This document shows, piece after piece, positions 26,855 to 35,352 of a stretch of 64,000 bases of DNA. This stretch comes from Mycobacterium europaeum (lineage in GTDB: Bacteria > Actinomycetota > Actinomycetes > Mycobacteriales > Mycobacteriaceae). The notes under the pieces were generated by a model, which ran no database searches, had not been told where the DNA came from, and worked only from the letters and a program-made list of their open reading frames with translations. The stretch is from NCBI RefSeq assembly GCF_002102155.1, contig NZ_LQOU01000008.1:29871-93870 (forward strand). The letters run 5' to 3'. A program made the position numbers and the translations under genes. How positions within the stretch are numbered: the first letter of the stretch is position 1; every line of letters begins with the position of its first letter.

Positions 26855-27727
26855 CTAAGGGGCGGTGGCGCCGTCGGTGGATGCGGCCGCCGCGGCCTGG
26901 CGCCGCGCCTGCTCCGACGGCAACACCTTGTCGCGGAACACCGTCTGGATCAGCTCCTGGACGTCCTTGCTGATGGAGGCCAGGGCGACGAGGTCGTTCG
27001 AGCTCTGCCAGTGCACCCGCATGCCCATCAACTCCCAGGCCCGCTTCAGGTTGGCCTTGGTGGCCAGCAGCGTGGTCATCGGCGCCTGCGCGATGTGGCG
27101 GGCGATCGCCTCCACGCGGTCGTCGAGTTGGTCGCGCGGCACCACCTCGTTGACCAGGCCGACCTCCAGGGCCTTCTTGGCGTCGATGACCTCGGCGAGG
27201 TACAGGTAATAGGCGGCGCGCCGCCAGTTCATGAAAACCCATGGTTCGATCGAGCATTCACCCGACGGCATGCCGAAGCCCTGCAGCGGCGGGTAGGAGA
27301 AGTACGCGTCTTCGGAGGCGATCACGATGTCGGTGGTGAGCCCGTAGTGCGTGCCCCCGCCCACGCAGTATCCGTGCACCTGGGCAATGGTCGGCTTGGA
27401 GAACTCCCACAGGTTGAGCACCGGCTTGACGAACAGGTCGGTCTGCGGCTTCCACGGCGTGCCCATGACTTTGGCGCCCTCGACGAAGGCCGGGTAGTCG
27501 ACCGCGTTGTTGCCGATCGCGTGCCCCGAGCAGAAGCCCTTGCCGTTGGCCTTGAGCACGAGCACCTTGATGTCGTAGTCGCGGTCGGCGTCGGCCAGCG
27601 CGGCGTCGACCTCTTCGGCCAGCTTCTGGTCCTGGGCATTCGCCTTCTCCGGCCAGTTCAGCGTGACCCGGGCGATGGGCCCCTCTTTCTGGTAGATGAT
27701 TCTCTCGCGAGTCTCGTTGAGATCCAT
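26855..27727 (-). CDS. Enoyl-CoA hydratase/isomerase (crotonase) family protein
   Basis: 290 residues, ATG start at 27725-27727. Crotonase signatures LKANGKGFCSGHAIG and GYCVGGGTHYGLTTD; it shares long stretches with the crotonase at 21291-22127, such as RAWELMGMRVH in both. As in that paralogue, the two catalytic Glu positions of hydratases look replaced (His in the GGGTH segment, PP where PE is expected), so it may be an isomerase, hydrolase or C-C lyase. In-operon between the lipoyl protein and the ligase, 20 bp and 18 bp away. Confidence 0.88.
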   Translation of the reverse strand: MDLNETRERIIYQKEGPIARVTLNWPEKANAQDQKLAEEVDAALADADRDYDIKVLVLKANGKGFCSGHAIGNNAVDYPAFVEGAKVMGTPWKPQTDLFVKPVLNLWEFSKPTIAQVHGYCVGGGTHYGLTTDIVIASEDAYFSYPPLQGFGMPSGECSIEPWVFMNWRRAAYYLYLAEVIDAKKALEVGLVNEVVPRDQLDDRVEAIARHIAQAPMTTLLATKANLKRAWELMGMRVHWQSSNDLVALASISKDVQELIQTVFRDKVLPSEQARRQAAAAASTDGATAP

Positions 27728-27747
27728 GCGTGCTCACCTTTCCTGGT

Positions 27748-27984
27748 TCACGAAGTGATGACGCCGATTTCGGCGCCGATGTCGTAGGTGGTCCCGACCC
27801 GGCCCGTCCAGTGCACGGTGCCCGACGCTCCCGCCTCGATTTCCTGTTCCACCTTTTCGGTGGCGATCGCGTAGATCGGTGTGCCCGCTTCCACGTGCTG
27901 GCCGGCGTCGACGAGCAGGCCGGTGAGCTCGGCTTCCGACACGGCCACCGAGACGCGCGGGATGCGGATGACGAAGTCAGCCAT
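27748..27984 (-). CDS. Stand-alone lipoyl/biotinyl-attachment domain protein
   Basis: 78 residues from ATG 27982-27984, which overlaps the E1 beta stop. The whole protein is one lipoyl domain: the tight beta-turn with the attachment Lys is IATEKVEQEIEAGASG, matching E2 lipoyl domains. There is no subunit-binding domain and no acyltransferase core. A free lipoyl domain could act as a mobile acyl or reducing-equivalent carrier for the adjacent E1, or borrow an E2 from another complex. Confidence 0.85.
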   Translation of the reverse strand: MADFVIRIPRVSVAVSEAELTGLLVDAGQHVEAGTPIYAIATEKVEQEIEAGASGTVHWTGRVGTTYDIGAEIGVITS

Positions 27985-28981
27985 GCACTCTCGCCCCCGC
28001 AAGGGTCTTGCGCGCGGCCGCGACGATCCGCTGCGGGGAGGGGTACACCTGGGCCTCGAGCGCCGCCGCGGCCGGGTTGGGGACGAAGCGGGCGGCCACC
28101 CGTTCGACGGGTGCGGCCAGTTCGGAGAACAGCTCCGAGTGCAGGATCGCGGCGATCTCCGCTCCGGGACCGGCGAATTGGACCGCGTCGTGGATGACGA
28201 CGGCTCGGCGGGTGCGGCGTGCGGAGGCGACGACGGTCTCGACGTCGAGCGGAACCAGGGTGCGCAGGTCGACGACTTCGGCGCTGATGCCCTGTTCTCC
28301 CAGCGTGGCCGCGGCGGTCAGCGCGTCGTGTACGCAGCGCCCGTAGCCGATCAGGCTCACGTCGGTGCCCGGCCGCTTGATGTCGGCCCGCCCCAACGGG
28401 ATTGCGAACCCGGGATCGGCGGGGACGCGACCCTTCTTGCCCTGCAGCCGGATCGTTTCGACGAACAGGCAGGGATCGGGGTCGAAGATCGCCGTCGTCA
28501 GGAGGCCCTTCCCGTCCCGGGGCGTGGCCGGCACGATGACCTTCATGCCCGGGATGTGCATGAACCAGGCCTCCAGGCTCTGCGAATGCGTGGCCCCGGT
28601 GGCCAGCCCGGCGTAGACCTGCGTGCGGATGGTGAGCGGAGCCGTCGTGCGGCCGGCGGTCATGAACCTCAGCTTGGCCGCGTTGTTGATCAGCTGGTCG
28701 GCGGCGATGCCGATGAAATCCATGATCATGATCTCGGCGACCGGCAGCAGGCCGTCGATCGCCGCGCCGACGGCCGCGCCGACGATGGCCGCCTCCGAGA
28801 TCGGGGTGTCCAGGACGCGGTCGTGGCCGTACTTCGTCGACAGGCCCGCCGTCGGCCCCGACGCCCCGGGGTCGGCGATGTCCTCACCGAGCAGGAACAC
28901 CCGGTCGTCGGCGGCGAGCGCCTGATCCAGCGCGAGGTTGAGTGCCTCGCGCATCGTCATCTCTCGTTCTTGCATGCTCAC
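27977..28981 (-). CDS. 2-oxoacid dehydrogenase E1 component, beta subunit (PDH/BCKDH/acetoin type)
   Basis: 334 residues, GTG start at 28979-28981 overlapping the E1 alpha stop (GTGA), with ATG 28975 an alternative. The transketolase pyrimidine-domain and C-terminal domains of E1 beta are visible: MTMREALNLALDQALA, VFLLGEDIADPG, the TAGRTTAPLTIRTQ stretch and the late VVIHDAVQFAGPGAEIA. With E1 alpha it would form an alpha2beta2 ThDP-dependent decarboxylase. Substrate not predictable. Confidence 0.9.
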   Translation of the reverse strand: MSMQEREMTMREALNLALDQALAADDRVFLLGEDIADPGASGPTAGLSTKYGHDRVLDTPISEAAIVGAAVGAAIDGLLPVAEIMIMDFIGIAADQLINNAAKLRFMTAGRTTAPLTIRTQVYAGLATGATHSQSLEAWFMHIPGMKVIVPATPRDGKGLLTTAIFDPDPCLFVETIRLQGKKGRVPADPGFAIPLGRADIKRPGTDVSLIGYGRCVHDALTAAATLGEQGISAEVVDLRTLVPLDVETVVASARRTRRAVVIHDAVQFAGPGAEIAAILHSELFSELAAPVERVAARFVPNPAAAALEAQVYPSPQRIVAAARKTLAGARVHG

Positions 28982-29976
28982 ACCGGGAACTTGATCGGGG
29001 CCGCGTACACGTCTCGGTCCAGCTCGTCGATCGACGGGGCTTCGGCGCTCATCACGGTGCGCAGCGCGGCTTCCACCGCGGCCAGCGCCTCCTCGTCGAT
29101 GCGGTCGAGTTCGTCCCGATCGCAGATGCCGGCCTCGGCCAGCTGGTCGCGGAAGCGGGGCACCGGGTCGGCTTCGATCGCGGCGGCCAGCTGATCCTTG
29201 GGGATGTAGGACATCCGGTCACCGAAGTAATGGCCGCGGAAGCGGAACGTCACGCATTCGACGAAGGTGGGGCCCCCACCGGCGCGGGCCCGCCACAGCG
29301 CCTCATCGAGTGTCGATTTGATCGCCAGCGGGTCGTTTCCGTCGACACGCACCCCCGGCATGCCGTAGCCGGCCGCCCGGTCCGCGACACATTCGAGCTT
29401 CATCGTGTCGGCGGTCGGCGTCATCTCGGCGTAGAGGTTGTTCTGGCAGACGAACACCATCGGCAGGTCCCACAGCGCGGCCATGTTCGCCGCCTCGTGG
29501 AAAGACCCGGTGTTGGTGGCGCCGTCGCCGAAGCTGACCGCGGTGACGCGATCGAGGCCTTTGCGTTTGGCGGCCATCGCCAATCCCACCGCCACCGGCG
29601 GGCCCGCCCCGACGATCCCGGTCGAAAGCATCACGCCCCGAGCGGGATTGGCGATGTGCATGCTGCCGCCCTTGCCGCGGCCGGCGCCGACGGTGCGGCC
29701 CATCATCTCGCCGTAGATCTCTTCCAGCGGCACGCCCTTGCCGATGAGGTCGTGCAGCCCGCGGTAGGTGGTCACCAACTGGTCGTCGGGCCGCAGCGCG
29801 ACGCCCATCGCGGCGGCGATGGCCTCCTGCCCGCGCGACGGCCAGTACACGCACATGAACTCGCCGGTGCCGATCCCTTGGGACAGCCGGTCGTCGGCGG
29901 CCTTCATCAGCGCCATCAGTTCGTAGAGTCGGCGCTCGACGCCCGCCGCGCCCTGACCGTCGCTCATCGAGGTCAC
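28978..29976 (-). CDS. 2-oxoacid dehydrogenase E1 component, alpha subunit
   Basis: 332 residues. The ThDP/Mg-binding motif is VSFGDGATNTGSFHEAANMA...VFVCQNN (GDG-x-about 25-NN), preceded by GKGGSMHI. It matches E1 alpha subunits of pyruvate, branched-chain and acetoin complexes. Its ATG overlaps the SDR stop by 4 bp and its stop overlaps the E1 beta start. It would decarboxylate a 2-keto acid or cleave a diketone/acyloin and pass the acyl group to a lipoyl arm. Confidence 0.92.
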   Translation of the reverse strand: MTSMSDGQGAAGVERRLYELMALMKAADDRLSQGIGTGEFMCVYWPSRGQEAIAAAMGVALRPDDQLVTTYRGLHDLIGKGVPLEEIYGEMMGRTVGAGRGKGGSMHIANPARGVMLSTGIVGAGPPVAVGLAMAAKRKGLDRVTAVSFGDGATNTGSFHEAANMAALWDLPMVFVCQNNLYAEMTPTADTMKLECVADRAAGYGMPGVRVDGNDPLAIKSTLDEALWRARAGGGPTFVECVTFRFRGHYFGDRMSYIPKDQLAAAIEADPVPRFRDQLAEAGICDRDELDRIDEEALAAVEAALRTVMSAEAPSIDELDRDVYAAPIKFPV

Positions 29977-30845
29977 GCACCCGACCAGGGCTTGACCTTG
30001 AGGAAGCCGCCGCCGTCGACCCGCAGCTGTTGCCCGGTGATGTAGCGGGCGGCGTCGGAGGCCAGGAAGAGCACCGCCTCGCTGATGTCCTCGGGTTCGA
30101 CATACGGGATCGGCATCGCCTGCACGAGCGGGAAAACCGGTTCCGCGTCCTCGCGGGTCGGATCCTTCAGGTCCGGCCGGAAGGCCCGATACATCGGCGG
30201 GCTGTGCAGCATGTCGGTGTTGACATTGGTGGGGTGCACCGCGTTCATCCGGATGGAGAACTTGGCGAGCGCCAGCGCGAAGTCGTTGACGTAGTGCGCC
30301 GCAGCCAGTTTGGCGAAGGCATAGCCCGCCCCGCCGGGACCACCGACCCCACTCTCAGCGCCGGAGGTGCTCAGGGACGACATGAACGCGGCGTTGGAGC
30401 CGATCACGATGATCGACGCGCCGGCCTGAAGATGCTTGAGGCCGGCGTGCACCAGATTCAGCACGCCGACCAGGTCCACGTCGACGGCGTCGGCGAAGGC
30501 CTGCGGCGGCAGCCCGGCCGTCAGCGGGCAGATTCCCGCGTTGGCGACGACGACGTCGAGATGCCCCAGCTCGGCCACGCCCTGGTCGATCGCCGCCGCC
30601 AGCGCCACGCGGTCGCGGACGTCGGCCACGGCGGTGAACGCGCGCTGCCCCTCCTTCTCGACCAGCCGCGCGGTCTCGTCGAGGTCCTCGCGCCGGGCCA
30701 GGGGGTATTCGTTGGTCTCGATGTCGGCGCACAGATCCACCGCGATGATGTCCGCGCCTTCGGCGGCCAGCATCCGCGCGTGCGAACGGCCCTGGCCGCG
30801 CGCGGCGCCACTGATCACGGCCACCTTGCCCGCTACCCTGCCCAT
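29973..30845 (-). CDS. Mycofactocin-coupled SDR family oxidoreductase
   Basis: 290 residues from ATG 30843-30845. The opening GRVAGKVAVISGAARGQGRS is characteristic of mycofactocin-dependent SDRs, which hold a non-exchanging NAD and hand electrons to the peptide-derived cofactor mycofactocin. The catalytic region is IVIGSNAAF then YAFAK (Ser, Tyr-x3-Lys). First gene of the leftward eight-gene operon; it should oxidise an alcohol or secondary hydroxyl of the pathway substrate. Divergent from the CoA transferase. Confidence 0.85.
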   Translation of the reverse strand: MGRVAGKVAVISGAARGQGRSHARMLAAEGADIIAVDLCADIETNEYPLARREDLDETARLVEKEGQRAFTAVADVRDRVALAAAIDQGVAELGHLDVVVANAGICPLTAGLPPQAFADAVDVDLVGVLNLVHAGLKHLQAGASIIVIGSNAAFMSSLSTSGAESGVGGPGGAGYAFAKLAAAHYVNDFALALAKFSIRMNAVHPTNVNTDMLHSPPMYRAFRPDLKDPTREDAEPVFPLVQAMPIPYVEPEDISEAVLFLASDAARYITGQQLRVDGGGFLKVKPWSGA

Positions 30846-31022
30846 CGCCCTTCCTTCGTCAGATTGCGATCGGCGTTGGCGCGCAGTGGTATTCGCCGGT
30901 GCGCCGGCCGCGCACACGGCGCGCGGTCACGGGTGTCGGAATCGGGCCAACGGTCGCATCCATCGCATCTCTTCCCCGAAAAACTGCGCTGACCTGCAGC
31001 TGGGCTAGCACTACGCCCTAGA

Positions 31023-31042
31023 CTAGCTAGAATATCTAAAAT
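31023..31042 (+). promoter_or_regulatory. AT-rich promoter/operator region between SDR operon and CoA transferase
   Basis: Contains the self-complementary CTAGCTAG (31023-31030) and the -10-like TAGAAT and TAAAAT (31037-31042), the most AT-rich stretch of the 231-bp divergent region. The second hexamer lies about 35 nt before the CoA transferase start. No regulator gene is adjacent. Confidence 0.35.
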
Positions 31043-31076
31043 AGCAAGGAATAGCGGTCGGCCGAGGGGAGTGGCG

Positions 31077-32321
31077 ATGTCCGACGAGCGCGGGGGTGTC
31101 CGCGGGGGTGTCCTCGCAGGGGTGCGGGTGGTCGAGTTGGCGTCGTGGACCTATGTGCCTTCGGCCGGTGCGGCCCTGGCGGACTGGGGCGCCGACGTGA
31201 TCAAGGTGGAGGGCGTCGCCTCCGGTGATCCCGGGCGCGCGCTGGTCGTCGGCGGGTTCACCCGGGAGGCGGCCCGTCCGGACGCCGACTTCATCCTCGA
31301 ATTGGGCAATCGCGGTAAGCGCAGCGTCGCCATCGACATCAAATCCGAAATGGGCCGCGAGCTGTTCGGTCGCCTGCTGGCCAGTGCGGATGTGTTCCTG
31401 ACCAATTGGCTGCCGGGTGCGCTCGAACGGGCCCGGCTGACGGTGGACGACGTCCGCGCGTTCAACCCGAAGATCATCATCGCCCGCGGCACCGGGCTGG
31501 GGGTGCGGGGCCCGGACCGCGACCGGGGCGGGTTCGACGCGGCCACCTACCTCGCGCGGGGCGGCGTCGCGTACACGCTCACGCCGTTCGGCACGGAGAC
31601 CCCCGCCGTACAGGGGCCCGCGTTCGGCGACCTGCAAGGCGGGGTGACGCTCGCCGGGGGAGTATGCGCCGCGCTGTTTCACCGCGAACGCACCGGTGAA
31701 CCGACGGTCGTCGACTCCTCGCTGCTGGCGCAGGCGATGTGGGCGATCGCGCCGTCCATCTCGGCGGCCGACTTCTTCGACATCGACGGCATCCCGGGCG
31801 CGCCGCCCGGGCTGGCCATCAACCCGCTCGTCAACCGGTACAAGACCCGGGACGGCAGGTGGATCCAGTTGGTGTTCCTGCAACCGGACAAATTCTGGGC
31901 GGGGTTCTGCGAGCGCATCGGCCTGGGCGAACTGGCCACCGACGAACGCTTCGTGCCGTCGGTCAACTTGATCGCCAACGCCGCGGCGGCCACCGAGATC
32001 CTCACCGAGGTGTTCGCCCGCCACGACCTGGCCCACTGGCAGAAGGCGCTCGAGGACGAACCCGGCGTGTGGGGCGCCCTGGCGACGCCGCGGGAAACCC
32101 TCAACGATCCGCAGGTCGAGCCCAACGGATACGTGGTGACCAACGTCGACGACCACGGCGAGAAGTACCGCATCGTCGCCGCGCCCGTCCAGTTCGACGA
32201 GACGCCGCCGGCGCCCGCGCGTGCCCCCGAGCACGGCCAGCACACCGAGGAGATCCTGCTGGAGCTCGGCGTCGAATGGGACGACATCGCTACGGCCAAG
32301 GACGTCAACGCGATTCTGTAG
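31077..32321 (+). CDS. CaiB/BaiF (class III) CoA-transferase
   Basis: 414 residues from ATG 31077 (GTG 31071 also in frame). Typical opening: GVRVVELASWTYVPSAGAALADWGADVIKVE, and the mid-protein GFDAATYLARGG is the region of the catalytic Asp that forms the acyl-aspartyl intermediate. It should move CoA between acids during activation of a catabolic substrate. Divergent from the eight-gene operon, so probably a member of the same pathway, acting alongside or in place of the FadD ligase. Confidence 0.88.
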   Translation: MSDERGGVRGGVLAGVRVVELASWTYVPSAGAALADWGADVIKVEGVASGDPGRALVVGGFTREAARPDADFILELGNRGKRSVAIDIKSEMGRELFGRLLASADVFLTNWLPGALERARLTVDDVRAFNPKIIIARGTGLGVRGPDRDRGGFDAATYLARGGVAYTLTPFGTETPAVQGPAFGDLQGGVTLAGGVCAALFHRERTGEPTVVDSSLLAQAMWAIAPSISAADFFDIDGIPGAPPGLAINPLVNRYKTRDGRWIQLVFLQPDKFWAGFCERIGLGELATDERFVPSVNLIANAAAATEILTEVFARHDLAHWQKALEDEPGVWGALATPRETLNDPQVEPNGYVVTNVDDHGEKYRIVAAPVQFDETPPAPARAPEHGQHTEEILLELGVEWDDIATAKDVNAIL

Positions 32322-32438
32322 CGTCCGCGCCCGGCAGTCGACCAAAGGCGCTATCCGTGGGGACCAAAGTCATCGACTGCCGATAACCCGATGACCCCGG
32401 GGGTTCGCAGTCGTACGTTTTGTGCAAGGAGTACAAAC

Positions 32439-33803
32439 ATGACTGCATTCATGCGTGCCAGCGACGCCTTCACCTGGGCGATGGAGACCGACCCACGACT
32501 GCGTTCGACCGTGGTCAGCGTCATCCTTCTGGACCGGTCCCCGGACTGGGACGAAGTGCGCAAACGGTTCGACCTGATCAGCCGCACGCTGCCCATGTTC
32601 CGGCAGCGGGTCGTGCAGTCACCGGCGCCGGCCCCGCCGCGGTGGGAGCATTACCGGGATTTCGACCTGGACTACCACTTGCGGCGAGCGACCATCTCCG
32701 GCCCCGGAACCCTCGACGACGTGCTCGAGCTCGCGCGGGTCGCCGAGATGCAGGATTTCGACCGGGCCCGCGCGCTGTGGGAGACGACGTTCATCGACGG
32801 CCTGGAAAACGGCGGCGCGGCGGTGATCTGCAAGTTCCACCACGCACTCACCGACGGGGTCGGCGGAGTCCAGATCGCGATGCGGCTGTTCGACCTCTCC
32901 GAAGACCACTATCCCGCCGAGCCCCTGCCGCCGGAGCCGGAGGTCGCGGGGTCGGGACTGCTGGGCGGCTACCGCGATGCGGTGCGCTACGACGCCGGCC
33001 TGCTCAACTCGGCCCTGGTGGGGGCGGCCAACCGGGTGCCACGGTTGATGTACGACAGCGTTCGGCGGCCCATCGCCACCATCCGGTCCGCGGCGACCAC
33101 CGCGGCATCCGTCTACCGGACCGTCCGGCCGATCAGCCGACCCGGGTCGCCGTTGGCAACGGAGCGCGGCCTGATCCGCCATCTCGCGGTGCATCAGGTG
33201 CCGACGCGGCCGCTGCGGGAGGCGGCACACCGGTGCGGTGGGGCGCTGAACGACGCTTTCGTCGCGGGGGTCGCCGGTGGACTGCGCCTCTACCACGAAA
33301 AGCACGGCGTGCCGGTGGGCGACCTGCACATCACGATGCCGATCAGCCTGCGGACCCAAGATGACGGCATCGGCGGAAACCGGATCACGCTGATGCGCTT
33401 CGACGTGCCCGTCGGCGAGACCGACCCGGCGAAACGCATCACGGCGATCCGGCAGCGTACCGCGGCGGTGCGTAACGAAAAGTCGCTGCCATATACGCAA
33501 TTGATTGCCGGCGTTCTCAACCTGGCACCCCGGTGGTACATCGGCTCGGTGCTGCGCCACGTCGATTTCGTGGCCAGCGATGTGCCCGGCGTTCCGGTGC
33601 CGGTCTTCCTCGGTGGCGTCCCGGTACGCGCACAATACGCATTCGGCCCCACCATCGGTTCGGCCGTCAATGTCACGCTTCTCACTTATGTCGACACCTG
33701 CGGGCTCGGCTTGAACATCGACACCACCGCAATTCCCGATTACGACGCCTTCTACGACGCCATCGCCGGTGGCTTCGACGAAATACTCTCCTTGACAAGG
33801 TAA
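32439..33803 (+). CDS. Wax ester synthase/diacylglycerol acyltransferase (WS/DGAT) family protein
   Basis: 454 residues from ATG 32439, with AAGGAG about 8 nt upstream. The catalytic HHxxxDG motif is HHALTDGVGG (about 134-143), and the overall WS/DGAT layout of the Tgs family is clear. Members esterify diacylglycerol or fatty alcohols with acyl-CoA to make triacylglycerol or wax esters for storage and act at the membrane. Stand-alone gene with no obvious operon partner. Confidence 0.9.
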   Translation: MTAFMRASDAFTWAMETDPRLRSTVVSVILLDRSPDWDEVRKRFDLISRTLPMFRQRVVQSPAPAPPRWEHYRDFDLDYHLRRATISGPGTLDDVLELARVAEMQDFDRARALWETTFIDGLENGGAAVICKFHHALTDGVGGVQIAMRLFDLSEDHYPAEPLPPEPEVAGSGLLGGYRDAVRYDAGLLNSALVGAANRVPRLMYDSVRRPIATIRSAATTAASVYRTVRPISRPGSPLATERGLIRHLAVHQVPTRPLREAAHRCGGALNDAFVAGVAGGLRLYHEKHGVPVGDLHITMPISLRTQDDGIGGNRITLMRFDVPVGETDPAKRITAIRQRTAAVRNEKSLPYTQLIAGVLNLAPRWYIGSVLRHVDFVASDVPGVPVPVFLGGVPVRAQYAFGPTIGSAVNVTLLTYVDTCGLGLNIDTTAIPDYDAFYDAIAGGFDEILSLTR

Positions 33804-34048
33804 TTCGAATTCCGCGAATTCCAATTCCCATCGGTGTGCCGCGGGAGTCGTTGATTAGCAGCCGATCCCGAATCGGTCACAGGCGGGTATCAATCACCTC
33901 GGTGGTCTGGCACATCGCGCTCGATCGACAAATCATGGCACAGGGCGCCTTTGAGGTTTGCGGCCGCGACGATGCGTAGCGCAGGAATTCCTCGTCCGCT
34001 ATAGCCAGTGGCGGATTTCGTGACGGCGCCGCAGGAGGTATCCACAGC

Positions 34049-34336
34049 ATGACGACGAACTGGGTCCCCGCCCAGACTTCGTGTGGCCCGCATTCCGGCC
34101 GCATCCTCGACACCGCGCGGGGCATTCTCATCGGCCTGCGCCGGTGCCCGTCGGACGCCGCCCTGGACGAATTGCACAGCGCGGCATTGCGGCACAAGGT
34201 GCCGGTGTTCGCGATGGCGTGGGCGTTGGTGCACCTGGCCGGCGACGGCGAGAAGACACCGAGTTTCACCGATGCCCAGTCCGCGGCCCGGCACGAATGG
34301 GGCCCGCTGTTCTCCTCCGCCGCACTGCCCTGTTGA
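34049..34336 (+). CDS. ANTAR-domain protein (stand-alone)
   Basis: 95 residues. The segment GRILDTARGILIGLRRCPSD followed by DELHSAALRHKVPVFAMAWA matches the three-helix RNA-binding ANTAR domain found in transcription antiterminators. No GAF, PAS or receiver domain is attached, so a sensory partner must be separate. A clear RBS-like AGGAGG lies just upstream of the ATG. The target transcripts are unknown. Confidence 0.65.
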   Translation: MTTNWVPAQTSCGPHSGRILDTARGILIGLRRCPSDAALDELHSAALRHKVPVFAMAWALVHLAGDGEKTPSFTDAQSAARHEWGPLFSSAALPC

Positions 34337-34538
34337 GCGGGGCTCACGACGTTGGGACGGCCGAGCTTTCGAGGGGTAACCCGGCCGTCACCAACTCCGC
34401 CCTGACCGATCCCGGCGACCCCTCGGAGGACCTGCCGTTGCACTGGCCGACCCGGGGGCGTGGTGTCCGGCGCACACGAAGGTGGCGAGCGCCCGGGCTC
34501 CCCGGAATCGACTACGGGATCAACCTGGTTCGCTGACG

Positions 34539-35285
34539 CTAGCGGGCCCAGACCGGCGATTCCGCCGCGGCGCGCAGCGCGGCGACGATGCGCTGTTCCT
34601 TCTCCAGGAAGCGCTCCGTCGGAGCCGGCACCGAGATGGCGACCACGTTGTCGCCCACCGCGCGGCGTGCGATCGCGGCCGCCGAAATCCCCGGGGTGTG
34701 TTCGTCGCGATCGAACGCCACTCCGGTGCAACGGATCTCGGAGACCTCGGCGCGCAGCCGATCACCCACATCGGGATCGCAGCGCGAGATCACCGCCTCG
34801 GCGTCGGCGTGGTCGAGGGTCGCGAGGGCCGCTTTGCCGTTGGCCGTGGAATCCAGCGGGAACCGGACGCCGACGGCCGAGACGGCGCGCAGCCGATGCG
34901 AGGATTCGATCTGATCGACGAACCACATTCGCTGGCCGCGCAATATCGAGAGGTCGACCGTCTCCCCGTCGGTCGCGCGCGCGACCCGTTCGATGGTTGG
35001 CCGGAAGATCGCCGCGATGTGCGCGCCGTCGGAGTTGCCGAACCCCAGCAAACGGTCGCCCAGGGAAAATCGGCCCTGCGGATCGACGCTGGCCAACCCG
35101 ACCTCGACCAGGCCCACCAGCAGCCGGCGAGCCGTCGACTTGGCCAGGCCCAGCCGCTCACCGAGGTCGACCAGGCGTAACCGCCCGGGCTCGGCCGCGA
35201 TCTCGTCCAGCGCGGCGGCGGCGCGGCGTAATACCTGGATGCCTTCGTCGCGGCCGGTTGAAAGATTCTCCCCCGAAGACGGCAT
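34539..35285 (-). CDS. IclR family transcriptional regulator
   Basis: 248 residues from ATG 35283-35285. The N-terminal winged HTH is RLRLVDLGERLGLAKSTARR then LLVGLVEVGLASVDP, with the IclR effector domain behind it (FPLDSTANGKAALATL and AFDRDEHTPGISAAAIA). IclR proteins usually respond to aromatic or related small acids. It is divergent from the flavoprotein/DAPG-hydrolase-like pair and very likely controls it. The start at 35318 would place coding sequence over the operator-like repeats and is less likely. Confidence 0.9.
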   Translation of the reverse strand: MPSSGENLSTGRDEGIQVLRRAAAALDEIAAEPGRLRLVDLGERLGLAKSTARRLLVGLVEVGLASVDPQGRFSLGDRLLGFGNSDGAHIAAIFRPTIERVARATDGETVDLSILRGQRMWFVDQIESSHRLRAVSAVGVRFPLDSTANGKAALATLDHADAEAVISRCDPDVGDRLRAEVSEIRCTGVAFDRDEHTPGISAAAIARRAVGDNVVAISVPAPTERFLEKEQRIVAALRAAAESPVWAR

Positions 35286-35298
35286 TCTTCCACTATAT

Positions 35299-35339
35299 TG
35301 TTCCGCATCGCGAATCACAAAGATCCGAATAGCGAATCA
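35299..35339. promoter_or_regulatory. Operator-like repeats between IclR gene and flavoprotein gene
   Basis: An imperfect palindrome TGTTCCGCATCGCGAATCA (35299-35317), of the size of known IclR-family sites, and a direct repeat GCGAATCA at 35310-35317 and 35332-35339, 22 bp apart or two helical turns. These fill the 67-bp divergent region. IclR binding is an inference. Confidence 0.45.
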
Positions 35340-35352
35340 AGGGAGATTCCAG

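Noticed and set aside
33877..34731. Long minus-strand frames over the ANTAR gene
   Set aside because: The plus-strand 34049-34336 product has a clear ANTAR pattern and a good ribosome site; the minus-strand frames do not.
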